From: Candidatus Margulisiibacteriota bacterium
GTDB lineage: Bacteria; Margulisbacteria; Termititenacia; Termititenacales; Termititenacaceae
Reading direction: 5' to 3'
NCBI GenBank assembly: GCA_031279615.1
Contig: JAITIE010000055.1
Coordinates: 1 to 20,855, forward strand
Length of the DNA: 20,855 bases
Each line of letters begins with the position of its first letter. Position 1 is the stretch's first letter. Of the stretch, positions 15,010 through 20,855 are shown in pieces. The notes beneath the pieces are model-generated. The model was not told the DNA's origin. It ran no database searches and saw only the letters and a program-made list of their open reading frames with translations. A program made the position numbers and the translations under genes.

Positions 15010-15696
15010 TTAATTTTGATTGGCCTTTTTTGTCCGAATATTTTCCAGAGCGATGTCCCGATTTTGCTTGGCTAAACCGCTGTCTGGATTGACCTTGAGC
15101 GCTTTCTGAAAACAAGCCAGCGCGGCTTCATAGTTTTGCAACTCGTTATTCAGGTAACTGCCGTAGCTGATAAAAATATGCTCATCTTCCACGCCGAGAT
15201 CAATAGCCTTTTTCCAATCCACCGCCAATTCTTTTTGACTGGCTTGGAGATTTTTTTCTTTAAGCAAAGCGCGTCTTTGGTACAGCTTGCCGTCTTGAGG
15301 ATTGAGTTTGACAGCGCGGTCATAATCCACCAGCGTGGCTTTGTAATTTTCCAGCCCGTAATACGCATTGGCGCGGTTGGCATAATACAGCGAATTTACA
15401 GGGTCTAGTTCGATGGCTTTGTTGTAGTCCAGCAACGCTTTTTGGTAGAGATAGATTTGAATATAAGCGTTCGCGCGGCCAAAATAACCAAGCTTGTCTT
15501 GGGGCGCAACTTGAATAGCCCGGGTGTATTCTTTGATCGCGCCGTTATAGTTACCGGCTTCATATTTGCGCAAGCCGCTGGCGTTGTATTTTTCCGCAGT
15601 GAGCGGTTTGGCGAAAATCACTGAAAATGCTTTCAGCATAAAAACCGCCGCGAGCAACAGAACGGCGGCAATTAAAATGATTTTTAACTTTTTCAT
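15010..15696 (-). CDS. Membrane-anchored tetratricopeptide repeat protein
   Basis: 228 residues from the ATG whose first base is at 15696; GGAAGGAA lies 5 nt upstream on the minus strand. I rejected an upstream in-frame start at 15741 because it adds 15 unlikely residues and lies ahead of the promoter's -10. The protein opens with M-K-K-L-K and one hydrophobic helix (about 5-27), so it is an anchored or secreted periplasmic protein. About five TPR units follow, with patterns such as Y-x-x-G-x-Y-x-x-A-I-x-x-Y-x-x-A-I-x-x-x-P and A-x-A-x-x-G-L-x-x-Y-x-x-A-x-x-D-Y. TPRs form protein-binding superhelices; the partner cannot be deduced. It converges on the barrel gene (5-nt gap) and diverges from the histidine kinase across 116 nt. 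Confidence 0.85.
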   Translation of the reverse strand: MKKLKIILIAAVLLLAAVFMLKAFSVIFAKPLTAEKYNASGLRKYEAGNYNGAIKEYTRAIQVAPQDKLGYFGRANAYIQIYLYQKALLDYNKAIELDPVNSLYYANRANAYYGLENYKATLVDYDRAVKLNPQDGKLYQRRALLKEKNLQASQKELAVDWKKAIDLGVEDEHIFISYGSYLNNELQNYEAALACFQKALKVNPDSGLAKQNRDIALENIRTKKANQN

Positions 15697-15723
15697 GAAA
15701 ATTCCTTCCCCTAAATTAGGCTT

Positions 15724-15732
15724 ATTATAACA
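15724..15732 (-). promoter_or_regulatory. Extended -10 promoter of the TPR gene
   Basis: On the minus strand this reads TGTTATAAT, identical to the murC and pilin-gene promoters. The predicted start near 15717 leaves a 21-nt leader that includes the Shine-Dalgarno. No clear -35. Confidence 0.5.
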
Positions 15733-15743
15733 CAAAAGCACAC

Positions 15744-15764
15744 CAAAATTCCGTTAGAATTTTG
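15744..15764. promoter_or_regulatory. Inverted repeat between the divergent TPR and kinase genes
   Basis: CAAAATTC (15744-15751), spacer CGTTA, GAATTTTG (15757-15764): a perfect 8-bp inverted repeat. It sits just upstream of the TPR gene's -10 and about 50 nt before the kinase start, a good place for a shared operator. Regulator unknown. Confidence 0.35.
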
Positions 15765-15812
15765 CATTAGTCCGCCCAAACTGACGATATCTTTAATGCA
15801 AGGGAGCAGGTT

Positions 15813-17441
15813 ATGCGTAAGGTTATGCTAATGCTCTTGTTGGCGGTTTGGGGTTATGCCGATGTTTTTTCCGGCTGTGTTGTCCGCAGCGGCAAGTGGG
15901 ACAATTATGGCTTTACGGTACGGCTTTACAATACCGCGCGGTCTTACTCGACCGTCACTGCGGTCAATGGCAAATTTACGCTGGATATTCTGCCGGCTGA
16001 TTACAAAATATCTGTGGCGGATCAAAACGGCGCGCTCATTGCAGAAGAACAAATTCCAAAATTTACTTCTGATTATTTGCTGCGTCTGACCGGCGCGAAA
16101 GCTAAAGACAATCTGCTCTTAGCGCTGACCACGCTGGTAATAACGGCGGCCATGTTGCTGCTGGCGGTCCTGGTCTGGGTTGTCAAACGTCCGGCGCGGC
16201 GCTCCGTTTGTTTGCTGTTGCTGGCCGGTAGTTTTGCTCTCTATACCGCCACCGACGCCGCGCAGGATCTGCTGGCTTTGAGCGGGTTAGAGTCGTTGGC
16301 CGGCGCTTTGTTTTTCTTGAAACACATCGGTCTAGCTTGGTTCGGTTATTTATTTTTCCGTTTTTGGCGTACCGACTTTAGCTGGCTCCGGCTGCTGCCC
16401 TGGTCCGAGACGCTGGTCATCTGTACCTGGCCGATATTAGGACTGGACAGCACGTTTGAAAATTTTTGGCTTTTTAGTTTTGCGCAGCTGCGTCTGCTGA
16501 TCATGCTGCAATTATTTTTGTTTCTGCTGACCGGCATTCTGACCGTTTTCTTGCGCTGGCTGCGGGAAAAAGACAACTGGCGCAAACGCACTCTGGCGGT
16601 CACCCAGTCTGTTTTTGTAGCGCTGCTGTTCTTGTTTGGCACGCTGGTGATCTGGCCGCTGCTCTACCGCCAGGGCGCGGAATTTTTTGACCGGCAGTAT
16701 ATTTTGACCGCGCTGATTTTCGGCTTGATTATTTTTGTCTGGCTGTCCTGTGCGGAAATTTACCAGCATGTTTTTCAAACGCAGTTATGTCTGGAGCGGC
16801 AGGAGCGTTTGAGCGCGCTCGGCAAATTAGCTTCCGGCTTGGCGCATGAGATCAAAAATCCGCTGGCAGCCCTGCACAATCTAGTGTCTGTTTTGCCGGA
16901 AAATTACCGGCAGGCCAAATTTCGCGCCGAATTTATGGAGATTGTGCCGCGACAGATCGAGCGGATCAATCATCTGGTGTCCGGCTTGCTGGATTTGAGC
17001 CGCGCCGGTGATGGACAAAAAGTAAAATTTAATCTCAGCCAGCTTTTGGAAAAAAGTCTGGCGTTGCTGGCCGGACAGGCCGTTAAGCAAAATGTCCGCC
17101 TAGCGAAAAGTATTGCGCCGGATATTTGGTTCAGAGGCCAGCCCGGCGCGCTGGAACAGGTTTTTCTAGATTTAGGCCTCAATGCTCTGCAGGCCATGCC
17201 TGCAGGCGGAGTCTTAAAAGTAGCGCTCAAAGAAGACAAAACCTTGATCTTTCAGGATAACGGCTGTGGCATCAGGCCGGAAATCTTGCCGCAGATTTTC
17301 GATCCGTTTGTTACGACCAAAAAATCCGGCACCGGCCTGGGCTTGAGTATTGTCAAAAAAATTCTTGACGAACACAGGGTTAAAATCGAAATTGTCTCCC
17401 AATGGAAACAAGGCGCGGCGGCGACTTTATTTTTTTACTAG
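15813..17441 (+). CDS. Membrane sensor histidine kinase with periplasmic CarboxypepD-like domain
   Basis: 542 residues; AAGGGAG lies 6 nt before the ATG. After a signal-like N-terminus (1-16), residues 17-92 form a small beta domain like a CarboxypepD-regulatory fold (S-G-C-V-V, A-V-N-G-K-F-T-L-D-I-L-P-A-D-Y), probably the periplasmic sensor. Several membrane helices follow (about 101-310, seven or more). The kinase core has the H-box G-L-A-H-E-I-K-N-P with His at 345, the N-box L-N-A-L-Q-A-M, D-N-G-C-G-I, F-D-P-F-V-T-T-K and G-T-G-L-G-L-S-I. All ATP-binding motifs are intact, so it should autophosphorylate. No response regulator is adjacent. The end overlaps the zinc-ribbon gene on the other strand by 15 nt. 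The signal sensed is unknown; an envelope ligand is a reasonable guess from its neighbours. Confidence 0.9.
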   Translation: MRKVMLMLLLAVWGYADVFSGCVVRSGKWDNYGFTVRLYNTARSYSTVTAVNGKFTLDILPADYKISVADQNGALIAEEQIPKFTSDYLLRLTGAKAKDNLLLALTTLVITAAMLLLAVLVWVVKRPARRSVCLLLLAGSFALYTATDAAQDLLALSGLESLAGALFFLKHIGLAWFGYLFFRFWRTDFSWLRLLPWSETLVICTWPILGLDSTFENFWLFSFAQLRLLIMLQLFLFLLTGILTVFLRWLREKDNWRKRTLAVTQSVFVALLFLFGTLVIWPLLYRQGAEFFDRQYILTALIFGLIIFVWLSCAEIYQHVFQTQLCLERQERLSALGKLASGLAHEIKNPLAALHNLVSVLPENYRQAKFRAEFMEIVPRQIERINHLVSGLLDLSRAGDGQKVKFNLSQLLEKSLALLAGQAVKQNVRLAKSIAPDIWFRGQPGALEQVFLDLGLNALQAMPAGGVLKVALKEDKTLIFQDNGCGIRPEILPQIFDPFVTTKKSGTGLGLSIVKKILDEHRVKIEIVSQWKQGAAATLFFY

Positions 17442-17954
17442 CTGTCCGGCTAGTCTGCGCAAATGCCGGTCAGCGGTGGACTCCAGATATTGGGCGGCGT
17501 CCAGCGGCAGCGCGTAGCCGCGTCTTTTAGCCCAGGCCAGATATTTGCGCACCAGCCACGGGTCCTCGGAGGCGCGGGTCCAAAATCCGGCAAAAAGTTC
17601 CGCCCAGTCCGGCTGCAGATCCAGCAGACCAACGGCAAATTCCGTATCGCTTGACCGCGCTTGGAGCAGTTGTTTTTTTTCAGCCGCGCTGCTTTTTTGC
17701 CAAAAGATTTCCAAAGCGGCCTGCCGCAAATATTTATTGGCGTGTTCTAGAAATTTGGCAATTGTCGGCGCGGGCTGTTCGGCGAGATTGTTCTTGAGAG
17801 TTTCCAGCTCGGCGGCGGATAAAAAATTTTTATCCGTCAGGTCCGGTGGCGCGGCATTTAACGGAGCTTGTTTTTGGCCGCAAAAATTGCAAAACTTAGC
17901 CTCACGGTTGATGAGTTTTTGGCAGGAAGGACATTTTCTTTGCGCGCCGGCCAT
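17427..17954 (-). CDS. Zinc-ribbon protein with helical-repeat C-terminus
   Basis: 175 residues. The N-terminus has a four-cysteine zinc ribbon: C-P-S-C at 8-11 and C-N-F-C-G at 22-26, with 10 residues between the pairs. The rest (about 45-175) is helical with HEAT-like features (A-N-K-Y-L-R-Q-A-A-L-E-I-F, later D-R-H-L-R-R-L-A-G-Q-L), suggesting a protein-binding scaffold. No signal peptide or membrane segment, so cytoplasmic. I do not recognise the family. It overlaps the histidine kinase end to end by 15 nt and diverges from the pilin-like operon across 33 nt. Confidence 0.7.
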   Translation of the reverse strand: MAGAQRKCPSCQKLINREAKFCNFCGQKQAPLNAAPPDLTDKNFLSAAELETLKNNLAEQPAPTIAKFLEHANKYLRQAALEIFWQKSSAAEKKQLLQARSSDTEFAVGLLDLQPDWAELFAGFWTRASEDPWLVRKYLAWAKRRGYALPLDAAQYLESTADRHLRRLAGQLVKK

Positions 17955-17966
17955 AAGCTGTCAATT

Positions 17967-17981
17967 ATTATATGTTATAAT
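17967..17981. promoter_or_regulatory. Back-to-back divergent promoters in a 15-bp palindrome
   Basis: ATTATA-TGT-TATAAT is a perfect inverted repeat. The right half (17976-17981, with TG at 17973) is an extended -10 for the pilin-like gene; the left half read on the minus strand is a TATAAT for the zinc-ribbon gene, with TTGCGC (17995-17990) at 17-bp spacing as its -35. Predicted starts are 17988 (the A of the ATG itself) and about 17960 (6 nt before the other ATG). The two polymerases cannot occupy both sites at once. Confidence 0.55.
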
Positions 17982-17987
17982 TTTTTG

Positions 17988-18398
17988 ATGCGCAAAGGTT
18001 TTGTTTATGTCCGTTTGCAGATTTATTTTACGCTGCTGGTTTTGGTTATCGGCGGCGCGTTATTTCTAACCTGGACTGTTTTGCAAAAAAATTTGCGCCT
18101 GCACGCGCAACTTAAAGAAAATCTGCTGGTGCAGACTGTTTTGGACAGAATAGTTGAAGATTTAAAATACGCGGACAGCGTGACGGTTTATCCCGACCGC
18201 GCGGAGTTTGTGAAAGACGACGTGGGATACATTTATTTCTTAAATAACTGGCGTTTAACACGGCGCAAAGACGCCAATCTTTATTTGACGCCGGCTAAAA
18301 TTATTTTGCGAGAATTGTCTTTTGCGCAGGAAAATGGCTTGCTGTGCTTGGTTTTGGCTGGAGAAAATCAGCGCTGGGAAAGGATAGTGCGACTTTGA
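17988..18398 (+). CDS. Pilin-like (pseudopilin) protein with atypical leader
   Basis: 136 residues from the ATG at 17988. The N-terminus M-R-K-G-F-V-Y-V-R-L followed by a hydrophobic helix (about 9-31) has the layout of a type IV pilin or pseudopilin: a short basic leader, the G-F prepilin peptidase site, then the N-terminal helix. The conserved Glu at mature position 5 is Arg here. The C-terminal part is a small mixed domain resembling PilW/ComGF-type minor pilins (Y-P-D-R-A-E-F-V, I-Y-F-L-N-N-W-R-L-T-R-R). The frame is open upstream to 17868, but this would run through the divergent gene and the promoter. The predicted transcription start coincides with the ATG. It ends in TGA, which overlaps the TTG start of the next pilin-like gene, now split by a palindromic element. 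Confidence 0.65.
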   Translation: MRKGFVYVRLQIYFTLLVLVIGGALFLTWTVLQKNLRLHAQLKENLLVQTVLDRIVEDLKYADSVTVYPDRAEFVKDDVGYIYFLNNWRLTRRKDANLYLTPAKIILRELSFAQENGLLCLVLAGENQRWERIVRL

Positions 18399-18510
18399 AA
18401 AAAGGAATTATCCCCTCACGAGTAGTAAAAGCGTATCTGGCTGGCCAAGCCAGCCAGATACCTAAAAAGAAAGAAAGTGCGTGTCAGGGGATAATTCCGT
18501 TGAAAAAAGG
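18395..18510 (+). repeat. Nested palindromic element inserted in frame in a pilin-like gene (copy 2)
   Basis: A perfect 11-bp direct repeat, TTGAAAAAAGG, occurs at 18395-18405 and 18500-18510, exactly 105 bp (35 codons) apart. Between them lie nested inverted repeats: outer 13 bp (18404-18416 with 18486-18498), extended by CACG/CGTG after a 2-nt bulge, and inner 13 bp (18433-18445 with 18449-18461, 3-nt loop). Removing one repeat and the insert restores a gene beginning TTG-AAA-AAA-GG whose start overlaps the preceding TGA. The insert has no stop in the gene's frame. It shares AGCGTATC ... GATAC and an A-rich GAAA tract, in the same coding phase, with the element at 3252-3411, but the outer arms are unrelated. 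Confidence 0.8.
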
Positions 18511-18895
18511 TTTTGCTTATCCGGCGGCGCTGTTTATTTTGAGCATTTTGCTTTTGGCGGCGGCGTATTTTTCCCTGACGCTGGGTTTTTGGCGGCAGAG
18601 TATGCGCGCGGATCTGGCGGCGTTGCAAGCGCGTCAGATGGCTGAGAGCGCGGCAGTGTATTATAGAGAAAAACAGCCGGCGCTCGCGCGGCAGCAGGGC
18701 AAATTAAAAATTGACCTTGACGCTCTGCTGGCGCTGGAGGGAGTAGAGTTTGCTTTCGACGGAGCCGGCTTCCGCCTCGTGGCAGTCTTGAACGATATTT
18801 ATTTTGTCGGTTATGCCGGATTACCAGCCGCGCCGCGGGCCGTCTATGTGTTGTATACTAAAGATGGGGGAAAATTGCAGCCGTGGCGCGAATAA
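18395..18895 (+). CDS. PilX-like pilin-type protein, leader lengthened by a palindromic insertion
   Basis: The core starts at TTG 18500 with M-K-K-G-F-A-Y-P-A-A-L-F and a hydrophobic helix, like PilX-type minor pilins (K-G-F-A-L-P-x-x-L); mature position 5 is Ala instead of Glu. From 18500 the protein is 131 residues. From the identical TTG at 18395, which overlaps the previous gene's TGA, it is 166 residues with 35 extra codons supplied by the palindromic element; I annotate this longer form because coupling to the upstream stop favours it. AGGGG lies 9 nt before the inner TTG, so both starts are possible. If the long form is made, prepilin peptidase cutting after K-K-G would still remove the insert, leaving the mature protein unchanged. 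It overlaps the subtilisin gene by 13 nt. The pilin-like call rests on the N-terminus and the paired neighbour. Confidence 0.6.
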   Translation: MKKGIIPSRVVKAYLAGQASQIPKKKESACQGIIPLKKGFAYPAALFILSILLLAAAYFSLTLGFWRQSMRADLAALQARQMAESAAVYYREKQPALARQQGKLKIDLDALLALEGVEFAFDGAGFRLVAVLNDIYFVGYAGLPAAPRAVYVLYTKDGGKLQPWRE

Positions 18896-20421
18896 TATTT
18901 TTTTGTTTATGTTTGGGTCTGCTCTGGGCGGAGTATTTGCCAAATAAAATTTTGGTGGAGTTAAAACCGACGGACAAAACCATCCAATCTATAAGCATGG
19001 CGGATGTTTCGCCAAGGCTGGAAAAGTTGCTGAATAATTACGGCGCGGTGGAGATTAAAAAGGTTTCAACTGCTGCGCCGCGTGGCCATGGTCTATTGCA
19101 ATCCGCCGCCAGTCCTCTAGCCAATTATTACTCTGTGGAGTATCCCTCTTCTATAAACGTAGAAATGCTGGTCGAGATTTTGAAAAATGACCCGGAAGTT
19201 GCCGATGCTCAGCCGGTCTTTATATATAGAATACAGGCGGTGCCGGATGACAGTGATTACTCTAAGCAAGCCTGGTATTTTAATTTAATCAACGCGCCGG
19301 CTGGCTGGGATATTGCTACTGGCAGCGCGGCGCTAAAGATAGCAGTGATTGATTCCGGCGTTACGCCGCACAGCGATTTAAGTCTCGATATCGCGGGCTG
19401 GCGGGATTTTGTAACTCCGAGCAACACATCCCCTGTGGATCCTAACGGTCATGGCACTAGTGTGGCCGGTCTGGCCGCGGCGATTGGCAATGATGGTAAA
19501 GGCATAACAGGTCTAGATTGGAATGCCAAGATCCTGCCAATCAGAGTTATGAATGATGCAGGCATTGGTGATACACAGACTATTGCGGAAGGCATAGAAT
19601 ATGCCGCGGACCAAGGCGCCGATGTTATCAATATGAGTTTAGGCGGACCCAGCGACGGTCGGGATAATTTTCTGAAAAAAGCCTGTGATTATGCTTTCGG
19701 ATGCGGCTCTATATTGGTGGCTGCAGTTGGTAATATTGAAGGAAATATCCACGCGGATACAATTGTTTATCCGGCTGCTTACGAAAACGTGCTTAGCGTG
19801 GGCAGTGTGGATAACAACGGCGATCGCTCTAGTTTTTCGGTCAAAAATCCTGATGTGATGGCGCCGGGGCGCGGTATATATTCTGTGGATAAATCTGGCG
19901 GACATACTTCTGATAGCGGTACTAGTTTTGCCGCGCCGCTGGTCAGCGGTCTGATGGGTTTGCTGCGCGCCCAGGACCCGCAGTTGAAACCGCAGGAGGC
20001 TATGGAAATAGTCAAGAAAACTTCTAAACCGGCCGGTAATCCTACGGAGTACGGCTGGGGAATTATTGATGTTTATCATGCGCTGACCAGGACCCCTTAC
20101 TCCCGCGCCGGTGGCGGCGGCAAAAACCTCAAGGTTCTTTCCGCGCCCAATCCGACACAGAAAACCGTGAATTTTTCTTTTCCGCTGGACGAGCCCGTGG
20201 ATAACGTGCGGATTTATATTTATGATCAGCGCGGCCGCAAAGTGCAGGAGCTGGATTACGGAGCGAGTTTGCTGGGCGGCATGTATGTAACGCCGGAATG
20301 GGATTTGCTGGGCGCCGACGGCAAAACCTTGGCCAACGGCTCTTATATTTATGTGGTCAAAGCCACGGCCAGAGACGGCTCGGTGAGCTACGGAAAAAAT
20401 ATTTTGAGTGTTGTGCGCTAA
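18883..20421 (+). CDS. Secreted subtilisin-like (S8) serine protease with FlgD-like C-terminal domain
   Basis: 512 residues from GTG 18883, 13 nt inside the previous gene. A short signal peptide (to about W-A-E, 15-17) precedes a propeptide of the I9/S8 prodomain type (about 20-118, with N-D-P-E-V-A-D-A-Q-P). The catalytic domain has Asp157 (V-I-D-S-G-V), His190 (N-G-H-G-T-S-V-A-G), the oxyanion Asn284 (A-V-G-N) and Ser348 (G-T-S-F-A-A-P), so it should be active outside the cytoplasm. After about 415 comes a FlgD/T9SS-like Ig domain with A-P-N-P, Y-D-Q-R-G-R-K-V and A-N-G-S-Y. This is the third protein in the window with such a domain, but no PorV-like gene follows here. Its linkage to two pilin-like genes suggests a surface structure with an attached protease, which is inference. 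Confidence 0.93.
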   Translation: MARIIFFCLCLGLLWAEYLPNKILVELKPTDKTIQSISMADVSPRLEKLLNNYGAVEIKKVSTAAPRGHGLLQSAASPLANYYSVEYPSSINVEMLVEILKNDPEVADAQPVFIYRIQAVPDDSDYSKQAWYFNLINAPAGWDIATGSAALKIAVIDSGVTPHSDLSLDIAGWRDFVTPSNTSPVDPNGHGTSVAGLAAAIGNDGKGITGLDWNAKILPIRVMNDAGIGDTQTIAEGIEYAADQGADVINMSLGGPSDGRDNFLKKACDYAFGCGSILVAAVGNIEGNIHADTIVYPAAYENVLSVGSVDNNGDRSSFSVKNPDVMAPGRGIYSVDKSGGHTSDSGTSFAAPLVSGLMGLLRAQDPQLKPQEAMEIVKKTSKPAGNPTEYGWGIIDVYHALTRTPYSRAGGGGKNLKVLSAPNPTQKTVNFSFPLDEPVDNVRIYIYDQRGRKVQELDYGASLLGGMYVTPEWDLLGADGKTLANGSYIYVVKATARDGSVSYGKNILSVVR

Positions 20422-20855
20422 CTCTGTTTGGCTTCGTTCCAGTATTTGTCCAGCTCCGCCGCCGAACAGTCTTTAAAATCTTTTTGGTCTTGCCGTAGTT
20501 TTTCCTCTATCCAGCGGAAACGAGTCTCAAATTTGCCGGTGGCTTGGCGCAGGGCGCTTTCGGCGTCAATATCCAGTCGGCGCGCCAGATTGACCAGTGA
20601 AAAAAGTATGTCGCCAAATTCATCTTGGATTTTTTCTGGCACGGCTTCTTCAAATTCGGCAATTTCTTCTTTGATCTTTGCCAAAACCGACTGTGTTTCC
20701 GTAAAATCAAATCCAACCCGCGCCGCTTTTTTCTGTACTTTTTCCGCGCGGAATAAAGCCGGTAAATTCAGCGGCACAGAATCCAAAATACTGCGCGCGG
20801 CTTGCTGGCTCTTTTCCGTTTTTTTGATTTGTTCCCAGTTTTGCCAGATCTCGTC
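20418..20855 (-). CDS. mazG: MazG nucleoside triphosphate pyrophosphohydrolase (N-terminus outside window)
   Basis: 146 codons are visible; the frame continues past the window end, so the TTG at 20786 is internal. The sequence matches the C-terminal MazG domain: E-I-W-x-x-W-E-Q-I-K, S-V-P-L-N-L-P-A-L-F-R-A, Q-K-K-A-A-R-V-G-F-D-F, then the metal-binding E-E-I-A-E-F-E-E and D-E-F-G-D-I-L-F, and R-F-R-W-I-E near the end. MazG hydrolyses NTPs and dNTPs to monophosphates, acting in housecleaning and in tuning alarmone levels. The helices with both acidic metal-binding motifs are intact. It converges with the protease gene and their ends overlap by 4 nt. Confidence 0.93.
   Translation of the reverse strand, partial: DEIWQNWEQIKKTEKSQQAARSILDSVPLNLPALFRAEKVQKKAARVGFDFTETQSVLAKIKEEIAEFEEAVPEKIQDEFGDILFSLVNLARRLDIDAESALRQATGKFETRFRWIEEKLRQDQKDFKDCSAAELDKYWNEAKQS

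Noticed and set aside
14510..15115. 201-codon minus-strand open frame
   Set aside because: Overlaps both the barrel and the TPR gene without domain or signal peptide; a shadow.
17868..17987. Upstream extension of the pilin-like gene
   Set aside because: It would run through the divergent zinc-ribbon gene and the promoter, and it would bury the leader peptide.
18344..18895. A longer pilin-like protein starting at 18344
   Set aside because: The first 17 codons overlap the previous gene in another frame and have no leader character; TTG 18395 or 18500 fits the leader and the stop/start overlap.

Overview
The window reads as chromosomal DNA of a diderm (two-membrane) bacterium that I cannot place to phylum with confidence. 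It carries a murC-murB-ddl-ftsQ run, several outer-membrane beta-barrel genes of the PorV/PorQ type, and three secreted proteins that end in a FlgD/T9SS-like Ig domain. This mix is common in poorly cultivated lineages such as Margulisbacteria or Elusimicrobia. That placement is inference from gene content only. Genes are tightly packed, start codons are often TTG or GTG, and many promoter -10 boxes sit only 0-10 nt from the start codon.

Layout. 1-3258: 3' part of a large repetitive secreted protein (CarboxypepD-like repeats, C-terminal sorting-type domain) followed 4 nt later by a PorV/PorQ-like barrel. 3252-3411: a nested palindromic element. 3409-4005: a QueE-like protein that has lost its iron-sulfur cysteines. 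4079-4685: a BrnT/BrnA toxin-antitoxin pair with its own promoter. 4768-8274: murC, murB, ddl and a very short ftsQ, i.e. peptidoglycan precursor synthesis and division. 8339-8415: tRNA-Pro(GGG). 8496-11501: a 1001-residue protein with coiled coil, PKD domain and barrel-like C-terminus. 11584-15004: a second pair of secreted CTD protein plus PorV/PorQ-like barrel. 15010-15696 (minus): membrane-anchored TPR protein. 15813-17441: membrane histidine kinase without an adjacent response regulator. 17427-17954 (minus): zinc-ribbon protein. 17988-20421: two pilin-like proteins and a secreted subtilisin, apparently one operon. 20418-20855 (minus): 3' part of mazG, cut by the window end.

Functionally the window is about the cell envelope: wall precursor synthesis, surface-protein export and anchoring, barrels, pilin-like proteins and a secreted protease. 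The most unusual signal is a pair of RPE-like palindromic elements (3252-3411 and 18395-18510). Each sits exactly at a stop/start gene junction and is flanked by 10-11 bp direct repeats. Each adds a multiple of three bases (150 and 105) and stays open in the same reading phase. They share a short core (AGCGTATC ... GATAC, then an A-rich GAAA tract) but have unrelated outer arms. One has inserted 35 codons into the leader of a pilin-like protein. Other notable points are the repeated pairing of CTD proteins with PorV-like barrels, the cysteine-less QueE homologue, the POTRA-less FtsQ, a 15-bp palindrome made of two back-to-back -10 boxes at a divergent pair, and widespread apparent leaderless or near-leaderless transcription.
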